In this document: one piece after another, positions 32,807 to 40,999 of the stretch
How positions within the stretch are numbered: the first letter of the stretch is position 1
Layout: the number at the start of each line of letters is the position of its first letter
From: Vulcanimicrobiota bacterium
GTDB taxonomy: Bacteria > Vulcanimicrobiota > Vulcanimicrobiia > Vulcanimicrobiales > Vulcanimicrobiaceae
Direction of reading: 5' to 3'
DNA length: 55,641 bases
NCBI GenBank assembly: GCA_003136355.1
Contig: PLED01000108.1
Location: 17,365 to 73,005, forward strand
Made by a program: the position numbers and the translations under genes
The notes under the pieces: generated by a model
Database searches by the model: none
Told to the model about the DNA's origin: nothing
The model's input: only the letters and a program-made list of their open reading frames with translations

Positions 32807-34296
32807 AGCGCTTCCACGAGGCCTTCCACGGTATGCTCGGGAGCAACGGCGTGCACGGGAAGTCCCGCATCCTTTGCGGCCTGCGCGGTGATGGGGCCGA
32901 TGCACGCGACGATCTTTCCGGCGCATGCTTCGCGAGCTGCTTCCGCCGATCCGAGATTGTGTACGAACCCATTGACCGTGCTCGCGCTCGTGAACGTTAC
33001 GATGTCGCTGTCCGCGACGCGCTCCGCGAACTGCGGATCGCCGGTAAACACCGTTTTGTATGCGGCGACGACGGTCACGTGCCGCCCGGCCGCGGTAAGC
33101 CGTGCCGGCAACACGTCGCGCGCTTCCTGAGCGCGGTACAGCAATATCCGATCGCCCTCGCGCGATGATGCAACCAGCAGGTCGGCGAGGTCTTCGGCGA
33201 TATAGTGCTGCGGAACGGCGTCCGCGCGAACGCTGCGCTGCAGCAGCGCTTGCGACGTTTTCAAACCGATTGCGGCAATTTTCGCGGCGCCGAAAATGCG
33301 CGCATCGTCGCGGCGCGCTTCGAGGTAGTCGAAGAAGACGCGCACGCCGTTGGCGCTTGTGAAGACCACCCAACTGTATTGCGACGGGTCGTGCGTCGCG
33401 CGCTCCGCGGCCGCGGCGTCGTCGGGAGGCACGATCGCAATCGCCGGCGCCGCGATCGGCTCAGCGCCGGCGCGCAGCAGTGCGCGCGAGAGATCGTCCT
33501 GCGTGTCGGCTGGGCGCGTCATCAATACGCGTTTGCCGAAGAGCGGTAATTTCTCGAACCACGCGACGGCGTCGCGCAAAGCGACGACCGTGCCGACGAT
33601 CACGATCGCCGGGGCGCTCAATCCTTCGCGTTCGGCGTTACCGGCAATAGTGGCGAGCGTGCCTGTCACCGTACGCTGCGAAGGGCGCGTGCCGTTTTCG
33701 ACGACCGCCGCGGGATGATCCGCCGGCAACCCGTGCTGCATCAGATTGGCGGCGATGTCGCGCAGATTGCGCATCGCCATCAGGAAGACCAGCGTTTGCT
33801 TGGAATCGCTCAAGCGCTCCCAATCGATCGCCGACCGGTCCTTCGCGGGATCTTCGTGCCCCGATACGATCGTGAGCACGGTGTTGTGATCGCGATGCGT
33901 CACCGGAATGCCGGCATACGCCGGAGCCGCGAGCGCGGAGCTCACGCCGGGAACGATTTCGAAGTCGATGCCGGCTGCATGCAGCGCTTGCGCCTCTTCG
34001 CCGCCCCGGCCGAAGAGAAACGGATCGCCGCCTTTCAAGCGCACGACGGTTTTACCGGCGCGCGCCTTTTCGATCATCAGCGTTTCGATCTCGTCTTGCG
34101 CGATGCTCTCCGCGCCGCCGCGCTTGCCCGCGTAGACGCGCTCGCAGGCCGGGGAAACGAGATTTACGATCGTATCCGACGCAAGGGCGTCATAGAGCAG
34201 AACGTCGGCACGCCGCAGCGCTTCGAGCGCGCGCAGCGTCAGCAGCCCAGGGTCTCCCGGCCCCGCTCCGGTGAGAAAGACCTTACCGCTCGGCAA
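32800..34296 (-). CDS. CobA-HemD fusion: uroporphyrinogen-III methyltransferase/synthase
   Basis: 498 aa. Residues 1-245 are SUMT/CobA (VFLTGAGPGDPGLLTL, VVRLKGGDPFLFGRGGEE, PGVSSALAAPAYAGIPVTHR), adding two methyls to uroporphyrinogen III to form precorrin-2. Residues about 250-498 are a full two-lobed HemD (VLMTRPADTQDDLSRALL, VFTSANGVRVFFDYL, VTFTSASTVNGFVHNLG, CIGPITAQAAKDAGLPV), which closes hydroxymethylbilane to uroporphyrinogen III. The fusion sits at the branch to heme, siroheme and B12. It overlaps hemA by 14 nt upstream and the DUF92 gene downstream. Confidence 0.93.
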   Translation of the reverse strand: MPSGKVFLTGAGPGDPGLLTLRALEALRRADVLLYDALASDTIVNLVSPACERVYAGKRGGAESIAQDEIETLMIEKARAGKTVVRLKGGDPFLFGRGGEEAQALHAAGIDFEIVPGVSSALAAPAYAGIPVTHRDHNTVLTIVSGHEDPAKDRSAIDWERLSDSKQTLVFLMAMRNLRDIAANLMQHGLPADHPAAVVENGTRPSQRTVTGTLATIAGNAEREGLSAPAIVIVGTVVALRDAVAWFEKLPLFGKRVLMTRPADTQDDLSRALLRAGAEPIAAPAIAIVPPDDAAAAERATHDPSQYSWVVFTSANGVRVFFDYLEARRDDARIFGAAKIAAIGLKTSQALLQRSVRADAVPQHYIAEDLADLLVASSREGDRILLYRAQEARDVLPARLTAAGRHVTVVAAYKTVFTGDPQFAERVADSDIVTFTSASTVNGFVHNLGSAEAAREACAGKIVACIGPITAQAAKDAGLPVHAVAPEHTVEGLVEALF

Positions 34297-35569
34297 CGTC
34301 GAGTTCGAAGAGCTCCTGAAGCAGTTTGGCGTGCGTGATCGCCTCGGAGCTTTCTTCCGAAGCTTTTTCGCGCAGCTTCGTAATGACCGTGTGTAAGAGT
34401 TTCGAGATGATGGTCAATGACGCTCCGGTCACCAGCATCTTGTCGCGCTCGCCCAGATCCGGAAGGCGTGCGAACAGGCGTTCCAACTCGGCAGCTCTGA
34501 TGGCTTCGGCTTTTTGCGTCAGCGATGCAATCACGGGAACCGTGGCGCGCGCTTTGTACCATTGCCGGAAGCGGTCGACGTATTCGCTCACGATCTCTTC
34601 CACTTGCGGAATAGCTTCGCGGCGAACTTCGAGCTTTGCGTCGACGTGCATCTTCAGCCCGTCGATGTCCACCAGCGTTACGTTGGACAACTCATCCACT
34701 GCGGGATGCGCGTCGCGCGGAACCGCGATATCGATAATGAAGAGCGGACGCTCCACGCGGTTCTCCAACGCTTGGGCGACGATTTCCGGCGTCAAAACGA
34801 AATGGGTGGCGCCGGTCGAGGTGATGACGATGTCGGCCGCGGTCAGCGCGTTCACCAGCTCGCCGGGCTCGAGCGCTTCGCCCGCACCGATCTGCGCGAT
34901 CACTTCGCGCGTGCGGGCGAGGGTGCGGCTCAGAACGGCGACGTTGCGCGCGCCTTCGCGCCGAAAACGTTTTGCGGCCGCCCCGCCCATTTTGCCCGCG
35001 CCGATGACCAGAACGCTGCGGCCTTCGAGCGATCCGAAGCGCCGCTTCGCCAAATCGATGGCCGCGGTTGCGACCGACGGCGACTCTTCGCCGATGCGCG
35101 TTTGCGAGCGCGCGGCTTTTCCGGCGCTCATCGCTTCGCGCAGCAGTTTGTGCAAGACTTCGCCGGCGGAGTTCGCTTCACGCGCCGCGGCGTACGCTTC
35201 TTTGACTTGCCCCAGAATCTCGGCTTCGCCGATCAGCATCGAGTCGAGGCCGGTGCTGACGCGGAAGAGATGTTCGACGGCTTCGCGTCCTAACAGCGTA
35301 TACAAGTACGACTCAAGATCGTAGGCGACCGAGCCATGCCGGAAATGCTGGAGAAAAGACTTGAGCTGCGCAACGCCGGCTTCGTAGTCGGCGACCTCGG
35401 CATAAATTTCGAGCCGTCCGCACGTTTGCAGCATCAGCGCTTCGCGCACCGCTTCGTAGTCGCGCAGCGCGACGAGCGCTTCGCTCATGCGCTCGGCCGG
35501 AAAGACGTGCCGCTCGCGAACCTCGACGGGCGCGGTATTGTGTGAAAGACCCAGACAAACCAGCGGCAT
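34283..35569 (-). CDS. hemA: Glutamyl-tRNA reductase
   Basis: 428 aa, full length. Reduces Glu-tRNA(Glu) to glutamate-1-semialdehyde with NADPH, the committed step of the C5 heme pathway. N-terminal block LGLSHNTAPVEVRER, catalytic Cys in LQTCGRLEIYAEV, the VFRVSTGLDSMLIGEAEILGQVK motif, the Rossmann GAGKMGGAAAKR and the C-terminal dimerisation helices are all present. It lies between rex (3 bp) and CobA-HemD in the operon. Confidence 0.97.
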   Translation of the reverse strand: MPLVCLGLSHNTAPVEVRERHVFPAERMSEALVALRDYEAVREALMLQTCGRLEIYAEVADYEAGVAQLKSFLQHFRHGSVAYDLESYLYTLLGREAVEHLFRVSTGLDSMLIGEAEILGQVKEAYAAAREANSAGEVLHKLLREAMSAGKAARSQTRIGEESPSVATAAIDLAKRRFGSLEGRSVLVIGAGKMGGAAAKRFRREGARNVAVLSRTLARTREVIAQIGAGEALEPGELVNALTAADIVITSTGATHFVLTPEIVAQALENRVERPLFIIDIAVPRDAHPAVDELSNVTLVDIDGLKMHVDAKLEVRREAIPQVEEIVSEYVDRFRQWYKARATVPVIASLTQKAEAIRAAELERLFARLPDLGERDKMLVTGASLTIISKLLHTVITKLREKASEESSEAITHAKLLQELFELDVAER

Positions 35570-35572
35570 GAC

Positions 35573-36259
35573 TTAGTTGGTATACCCTTGCGCGAAGCTC
35601 AAGCGATGCGTGAGGATGGAAAGTTCACCCGCGAGATCGATGTTGCGAACGATGACGGGCTGGCGCACGCGCAGCGAGACCGGCGCGAAGTTCAGCAAGG
35701 CGCGGACCCCGCTTTGTGCCAGACGGCCGGCAATCGCTTGAGCTGCCGCGGCAGGCACGGCGATAACGCCGATCTGCGCGTCGACGCGCGCAAGCGCAGC
35801 TTCGAGCGAAGCTGCATCCTCCACGCGAACGCCCTGCCACTCTTGTCCGATGACCGACGGCGAGTTGTCGAAAATCGCCGCCACCTTGAAGCGTTCCTCG
35901 CGCGCCGCCAAAAACGTCGCAAAGGCGTGTCCGAGAAACCCGAAGCCGGCAATGGCGATGCGCCAGTCACGCTCTAATCCTAAGACCAGCGCGAGCTGAT
36001 CGATCAACGGTTTTATCGCATAGCCCTGTCCGCGGCGTCCGAGCGGACCGAGTGCCGAGAGATCTTTGCGGATCTGGGTCGAGGAGATCGTGTGGCCGAG
36101 CAGGTCGGCCAGCCCGATAGAGGTGACGACCGTCTTTCCCGCCGCCTCGGCCTGCGCGAGCGCGCGGTGATAGGCGAAGAGCCGCGGAATTGCGACGTCG
36201 CTCTGCGCGATCCGCAAAGCGCCGGGTTTGAGCAGTGCCGCTGCGATCGGTTCGATCAT
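35573..36259 (-). CDS. rex: Redox-sensing transcriptional repressor Rex
   Basis: 228 aa. Winged-helix N-terminal domain (IPRLFAYHRALAQAEAAGKTVVTSIGLADLLGHTISSTQIRKDLS) and Rossmann domain with IAGFGFLGHA, plus the C-terminal helix (LSILTHRLSFAQGY) that swaps between subunits. Rex senses the NADH/NAD+ ratio and releases DNA when NADH is high, de-repressing respiratory genes. It overlaps hemL by 4 nt and precedes hemA by 3 bp; co-transcription would let heme supply follow redox state (inference). I saw no convincing TTGTGA-N6-TCACAA operator. Confidence 0.92.
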   Translation of the reverse strand: MIEPIAAALLKPGALRIAQSDVAIPRLFAYHRALAQAEAAGKTVVTSIGLADLLGHTISSTQIRKDLSALGPLGRRGQGYAIKPLIDQLALVLGLERDWRIAIAGFGFLGHAFATFLAAREERFKVAAIFDNSPSVIGQEWQGVRVEDAASLEAALARVDAQIGVIAVPAAAAQAIAGRLAQSGVRALLNFAPVSLRVRQPVIVRNIDLAGELSILTHRLSFAQGYTN

Positions 36260-37560
36260 CGCGCGGCGACCGCTTCGAGTTGCGCGAGCGAATCGTCAGC
36301 TGCCGAGATCGTGCGCTCGATTTCGCGCGTGGTGTGCGCCGAGGAGACGAAGAGCGATTCGAATTGCGAGGGCGGCAGGTACACACCGCGGTCGAGCATG
36401 GCGTGAAAGTATCGCGCGTACGCCGCGGTGTCGGAACGAAGCGCCCCGTCGAGATCGCGCACGGGATCGCCCGTGAAAAACACGCAGAGCATCGAACCCG
36501 CGTGCGCCGTTGAGAGCGGAACCTCGTGTTTGGCAAAAACTTCGGAGAGACCGTCGCAGAGCAGTTTCGAGAGCACTTCGAGCCGCTCGTAAAACGTCGG
36601 ATCGTTCGCGATCGCGCGCAACGCGGCGATGCCAGCCGCCATCGCGAGCGGATTTCCGGAGAGCGTACCGGCCTGATAGACCGCGCCGTCGGGCGCGAGT
36701 TCGCACATGATCTGCGTGCGGCCGCCAAAAGCGCCGACCGGCAGTCCGCCGCCGATCACTTTGCCAAGCGTGGTGAGATCGGGCGTCACGCCTTCACGCT
36801 GTTGCGCTCCGCCGCGCGCGACGCGAAATCCGGTCATTACTTCGTCGAAAATGAGCACGGCGCCGTGCCGGTCGCACAGCGTGCGCAGCGTCGGCAAGAA
36901 TCCGGGCGCAGGCGGAATCAATCCCATGTTGCCGGCGTAGGGCTCCACAACGATCGCGGCGATTCTGCCGGCGTGCTGCTCGAAAGCGGCGGCGACCGCC
37001 GCGGCATTATTGAAGGGCAGCACGATCGTGTCAGCGGCGACGCTCGCCGGTACGCCGGGCGAATTCGGAATACCGTTGGTGATCGCGCCGCTGCCCGCGG
37101 CGATCAAGAATGCGTCGCCGTGCCCGTGATAGCAGCCGGCGAATTTAACGATCGCGTCGCGCCCGGTGAATCCGCGCGCCAGCCTGACCGCGCTCATGGC
37201 GGCTTCGGTTCCGCTCGAAGTGAAGCGTATGCGTTCGATCGACGGCATCATCGACGCGATGAGCTCGCCGAGCTCCGACTCGGCTTCGGTTGGCGTTCCA
37301 AACGACGTCCCGCGTCCCGCGGCTTGCACGATCGCCTTCACTATGCCTGAGTTGGCATGTCCCAAGAGTGCCGCGCCCCACGACAAAACGTAATCGACGT
37401 ATTCGTGTCCGTCGAGATCGTAAAGAAACGGACCGGATCCGCGCTGCATGAAGACGGGCGAACCGCCGACGGCGCGAAACGCGCGCACCGGTGAATTGAC
37501 GCCTCCCGCAATAATTTCGCGCGCGCGCGCAAACGCGGAAATCGAGCGTTCTAATCTCAA
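36256..37560 (-). CDS. hemL: Glutamate-1-semialdehyde 2,1-aminomutase
   Basis: 434 aa from TTG 37560, which overlaps the mobA stop (TTGA) and has AGGA eight nt upstream; the frame is open for about 100 further codons but that part is mobA in another frame. PLP-dependent isomerisation of glutamate-1-semialdehyde to 5-aminolevulinate. N-terminus IIAGGVNSPVRAFRAVGGSP, FTSSGTEAAMSAVRLARGFTGR, FDEVMTGFRVARGG, and the PLP Lys in DLTTLGKVIGGGLPVGAFGG are diagnostic. Confidence 0.95.
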   Translation of the reverse strand: MRLERSISAFARAREIIAGGVNSPVRAFRAVGGSPVFMQRGSGPFLYDLDGHEYVDYVLSWGAALLGHANSGIVKAIVQAAGRGTSFGTPTEAESELGELIASMMPSIERIRFTSSGTEAAMSAVRLARGFTGRDAIVKFAGCYHGHGDAFLIAAGSGAITNGIPNSPGVPASVAADTIVLPFNNAAAVAAAFEQHAGRIAAIVVEPYAGNMGLIPPAPGFLPTLRTLCDRHGAVLIFDEVMTGFRVARGGAQQREGVTPDLTTLGKVIGGGLPVGAFGGRTQIMCELAPDGAVYQAGTLSGNPLAMAAGIAALRAIANDPTFYERLEVLSKLLCDGLSEVFAKHEVPLSTAHAGSMLCVFFTGDPVRDLDGALRSDTAAYARYFHAMLDRGVYLPPSQFESLFVSSAHTTREIERTISAADDSLAQLEAVAAR

Positions 37561-38144
37561 AGCTGAAGTCCTAACAATGCATCGCGCTCCGCGATCGTGT
37601 TGATGCCGGCCAGCGCGCGTTCGTCTGGAAAGCCGACCCGCCGGTGAACGAGCCTTTCGACGACCGTACGGACCGCTCCCGACCCGGCCGCCAGCTCGGA
37701 ACGCCCTTCCCGCAAGAATGCTTCGCGCGAGTAGATCGCGCAGAGCGGCTCGAGCCGCCCGTTGCGCTCGGCGGCGACGGCCTCCAGTTGCGGCTCCCAG
37801 GCCGCCAGCAGGCGCTCGAAAACGCCGCGGTCGACGAACGGCGCGTCCCCGGCGATCGTGAAGCACAGCGGCTGCGAGACGCTTTCAAAGGTAGAGACGA
37901 TTCCGCCCAGCGGTCCGCGGCCGGCCTGGAGGTCGGGCACGATCGTGCAGTCGAGCTCCCTCGCGATCGCTTCGCCGAACGGCGCGTTGGCCGAGACGTA
38001 CACCGGGCCGATCGATCGCACGTTGCGGTACACGCGCAGCAGCAGCGGTACGCCGCCGGCGTCGCTCTCGAGCTTTCCCGGGAAGCGTGTCGCCCCTCCG
38101 CCGGCTAGAATAACGACGGCGACGTCAGCGGCTGCGGGCTGCAT
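37557..38144 (-). CDS. mobA: Molybdenum cofactor guanylyltransferase (MobA-like)
   Basis: 195 aa nucleotidyltransferase. The GTP-binding loop LAGGGATRFPGKL departs slightly from LAGGxSxRMGxDK, and the metal Asp lies in IAGDAPFVDR. MobA adds GMP to Mo-molybdopterin, giving the form used by formate dehydrogenase and similar enzymes, which agrees with fdhD at 18 kb. It sits inside a heme operon, overlapping hemB by 20 nt and hemL by 4 nt, so its expression must follow tetrapyrrole synthesis. Confidence 0.78.
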   Translation of the reverse strand: MQPAAADVAVVILAGGGATRFPGKLESDAGGVPLLLRVYRNVRSIGPVYVSANAPFGEAIARELDCTIVPDLQAGRGPLGGIVSTFESVSQPLCFTIAGDAPFVDRGVFERLLAAWEPQLEAVAAERNGRLEPLCAIYSREAFLREGRSELAAGSGAVRTVVERLVHRRVGFPDERALAGINTIAERDALLGLQL

Positions 38145-39114
38145 ACTCTTTGGCGAAATAGGTGATGACGATGTTCGCGCCGGCGCGCGCGAAGCTGACG
38201 AGCATCTCGTGCACCGCGCGCTCCTCGTCGATCCATCCGTTGAGCGCCGCGGCCTTGATCATCGAATATTCGCCGCTGACGTTGTAGACGGCAATCGGCA
38301 GATCGAAACGGTCGCGCGCAGCTCGCACCACGTCGAGGTACGCGAGCGCCGGCTTCACCATCAGGATGTCGGCGCCTTCTTGCACGTCGAGCGTCATTTC
38401 GCGCAGCGCTTCACGGACGTTCGACGGATCCATCTGGTAGGTGCGGCGGTCGCCGAACTGCGGCGTCGATCCCGCCGCCTCGCGGAACGGACCGTAAAAT
38501 GCCGATGCGTATTTCGCGCTATACGCCATGATCGCGATCTCTTCGAAATCTTCGCCGTCGAGTGCTTCACGAATCGCACCGACGCGGCCGTCCATCATGT
38601 CGGACGGCGCAACGACGTCCACGCCGGCGCGCGCATATGTTAAAGCCGTGCGCGCTAATATTTCGACCGTCGCATCGTTGTCCACGTCGCCGCGCTCGTT
38701 CAGGATCCCACAGTGTCCGTGGTCGGTATATTCGCAGTTGCAGAGATCGGCGATCACGATCATGTGCGGCAGAGCGCTCTTTATCTCGCGCGCGGTTTGC
38801 TGCACGACACCGTCGGGATCGAAGTTCTTGCTGCCGCGCGCATCTTTCGTTTTTGGAATGCCGAAGAGCAGGACGGAACCCAATCCGAGCGCGTCGAGCG
38901 TGCGCGCTTCGCGTACGGCGCTCTCAACCGTGTACCGCTCGATGCCGGGCATCGATGCGATCGGTCCGGCTTGGCCGGGATTCTCGACCACGAAGAGCGG
39001 CTGGACGAGCTGCGCCGGATCGGTGCGGTGCTCGCGCACGAGCTCGCGCATGGCGCTGTTCCGGCGCAGCCGCCGCGGACGGATAGTTTGGCGGAGTTTC
39101 GGGAGTGTTTTCAG
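38125..39114 (-). CDS. hemB: Delta-aminolevulinate dehydratase, apparent CTG start
   Basis: 329 aa; condenses two 5-aminolevulinates to porphobilinogen. Active-site Lys in MVKPALAYLDVV and YSAKYASAFYGPF; the Cys/His metal site region is ADLCNCEYTDHGHCG. An ATG exists at 39051 but would remove the conserved N-terminal segment IRPRRLRRNSAMRELV. The frame reaches back to CTG 39112-39114, which overlaps the upstream stop as CTGA and has AAGGAG exactly 8 nt before it. No ATG, GTG or TTG is available for the full-length form. Confidence 0.93.
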   Translation of the reverse strand: MKTLPKLRQTIRPRRLRRNSAMRELVREHRTDPAQLVQPLFVVENPGQAGPIASMPGIERYTVESAVREARTLDALGLGSVLLFGIPKTKDARGSKNFDPDGVVQQTAREIKSALPHMIVIADLCNCEYTDHGHCGILNERGDVDNDATVEILARTALTYARAGVDVVAPSDMMDGRVGAIREALDGEDFEEIAIMAYSAKYASAFYGPFREAAGSTPQFGDRRTYQMDPSNVREALREMTLDVQEGADILMVKPALAYLDVVRAARDRFDLPIAVYNVSGEYSMIKAAALNGWIDEERAVHEMLVSFARAGANIVITYFAKEYAARSR

Positions 39115-40955
39115 CTGGAGCGCTCCTTGGAAGCAAGATGATCGCGGATCGCGCCGACCAGCGCGTCAATGGCCGCTTCGGGCGCCACCAGATCCGGCGT
39201 AAATCCGGCCGCGTGCGCCGCCGCCGAACTGGCCGGACCCATTGCGGCGATGGCCGGACGCCGCTCGAACCGGTGCACGCGCGCCAAATACTCTGACGCT
39301 GCCCCAACCGACCCGCTGGACGGAAAGACGATAAGGTCCGGCACGCGCTGGCCCAGGCCCGGCGGTTCGGCTTCACCGGAGCGCATCTCGAGCACCTCCG
39401 CTCCGTCGGCCCGCAGCGCCGAGGCGATGCGGCTGGCGCGCTCCTGCGTCCGTGGGAGCAGCACGAGCCTGCCGTCCAGCGGGCGTCCTTTCTGCGCGTT
39501 CAGCGCGGCCGCCAGCTCTGCACCGAGGGCTTCGGCTTGCGCCGGCGTCTCGACGGGCCGGCTCAACCGCGCGCGCACGATCTCCGCACCCTCGGCTTGC
39601 GCAAGGGCGCCGAACGCCTCGAGTTCGCCACCGGAAAAGCGTGCGTGAATGCCGATCGGCGCCTGACATCCGCCGCGCAGCTCGCGCAACGCCGCGCGTT
39701 CGCACAACACGGCAAGTTCCGCCGGACGATCGTTCACCGCTTCGCGAATCTGGGTCTCGAACTCGCCGCCGGCGAGAATCTCGACTGCGAGCGCGCCTTG
39801 CCCGGCCGCCGGCACCATCTCGGTCAGTTCGAACGGGCGCATGTGTGCCGCGGTTGCGCGCAAGCGCTCTAAGCCGGCTGCCGCTAATACGATTGCATCG
39901 TATTCGCCTTCGCGCAGTTTTCTTAAGCGCGTGTCGACGTTGCCGCGCACGTCTGCATATTCCAGGTCTTTGCGAAGCGCGAACAGCTGCGCGCGCCGCC
40001 TGGCGCTCGACGTGCCGACCCGCGCACCCGGCGGAAGCGCGGCCAGATTCTCGAACCGTTCGCTGCAGAAGACGTCGCGCGGATCCGCGCGTGCGGAGAT
40101 CGCGGCGATGCGCATATCGGCAGGCAATTCGCTTGGAAGGTCTTTGCACGAATGCACCGCGTATTGCGCGCGGCCTTCGCGAATCGCGACCTCCAGCTCT
40201 TTCACGAATAAACTTTCGGATCCGATCGCTGCGATCGACCGGTCCACAATACGATCGCCCGTCGTCGTCACGTTCAAAAACGTTGTCGCGATCCCGCGCA
40301 GCGCCAGTTGGGCCGCAACCGTGCGCGCTTGGATCATCGCCAGCGCGCTCGCGCGCGTTGCGCAGACCGCCGCTCTCACGTTCATCGTCGCGAGACGGTC
40401 GATCGGAAGCTGCGCCAGGTCGCGCAGCGTTCCGCTTCTTTCCCGTTCGGAGAGCTCGCTCTTGGCGTAGTCGCGCATTTGTTCGAGCGTTTTTAGCGCT
40501 GCCGCATACGAATCGTCGAAATGCTCCCGCAATTCAGTGGCGAGCCGTTTTGCAAAAGCCGGCGCCGCGCCGCCCGTATCGATCGCAAACGTCAGATCGC
40601 CGATCTGCACGGTCGCCGATGTGGCGAAATCTCCGCGCTCGGCCTTCGAAGCATCGCAGACCAGAACGTGTGCTGCACGCGCGTCGGCGCAGACGGCTTC
40701 ATTCACCTTGTCGTCGGAGGTCGCGGCGATCGCGAGAAACGCTCCGTCGAGGTCGGCCGATTCGTAACCGCGTTCGCGCAATTCGAAGCCGTGCCGACGG
40801 GCCGCTTCGCGCAGAGCCGGTGCGATTTCGGGCGCGACGACGCGGACGCTCGCTCCGGCGGCCTGCAGGGTCGCGGCTTTCTTGCGTGCGACTTCACCGC
40901 CGCCGGCCACCACCGCCAGGCGGCCGCGAACGTAGAGCGTCACGGGAAACGACAT
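39111..40955 (-). CDS. hemC: SirC-HemC-half HemD triple fusion
   Basis: 614 aa from ATG 40955. Residues 1-190: precorrin-2 dehydrogenase/ferrochelatase-like domain (VTLYVRGRLAVVAGGGEVARKKAATL, TGGAAPAFAKRLATEL). About 191-490: porphobilinogen deaminase (HSCKDLPSEL, VGTSSARRRAQLFALR, DVRGNVDTRLRKL, VPAAGQGALAVE, cofactor Cys in LRGGCQAPIG). About 495-614: a HemD-like segment (GRLVLLPRTQERASRIASAL, VFPSSGSVGAASEYL, AAMGPASSAAAHAAGFTPDLVAPEA) only half the normal 250 residues. The usual GTRxS of HemC reads ATRAS. First gene of the operon. Confidence 0.88.
   Translation of the reverse strand: MSFPVTLYVRGRLAVVAGGGEVARKKAATLQAAGASVRVVAPEIAPALREAARRHGFELRERGYESADLDGAFLAIAATSDDKVNEAVCADARAAHVLVCDASKAERGDFATSATVQIGDLTFAIDTGGAAPAFAKRLATELREHFDDSYAAALKTLEQMRDYAKSELSERERSGTLRDLAQLPIDRLATMNVRAAVCATRASALAMIQARTVAAQLALRGIATTFLNVTTTGDRIVDRSIAAIGSESLFVKELEVAIREGRAQYAVHSCKDLPSELPADMRIAAISARADPRDVFCSERFENLAALPPGARVGTSSARRRAQLFALRKDLEYADVRGNVDTRLRKLREGEYDAIVLAAAGLERLRATAAHMRPFELTEMVPAAGQGALAVEILAGGEFETQIREAVNDRPAELAVLCERAALRELRGGCQAPIGIHARFSGGELEAFGALAQAEGAEIVRARLSRPVETPAQAEALGAELAAALNAQKGRPLDGRLVLLPRTQERASRIASALRADGAEVLEMRSGEAEPPGLGQRVPDLIVFPSSGSVGAASEYLARVHRFERRPAIAAMGPASSAAAHAAGFTPDLVAPEAAIDALVGAIRDHLASKERSS
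39123..39128 (-). promoter_or_regulatory. AAGGAG ribosome-binding site deciding the hemB CTG start
   Basis: The complement of 39123-39128 is AAGGAG, separated by 8 nt from the CTG at 39114. It lies inside the last codons of the SirC-HemC-HemD fusion. Its perfect match and spacing, with the conserved peptide that follows, argue that CTG is the hemB initiation codon. Confidence 0.75.
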
Positions 40956-40999
40956 CGGTGCGCATGACTTCGCTGCACGACTGCCCAAAACTGCACCGG

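Noticed and set aside
32807-33373. N-terminal extension of the DUF92 frame
   Set aside because: It overlaps HemD in another frame and has no membrane or family pattern.
39452-40999. N-terminal extension of the ArnT-like frame by about 500 codons
   Set aside because: Extension is antisense to the HemC fusion and Arg-rich; the membrane protein starts at about 41000.
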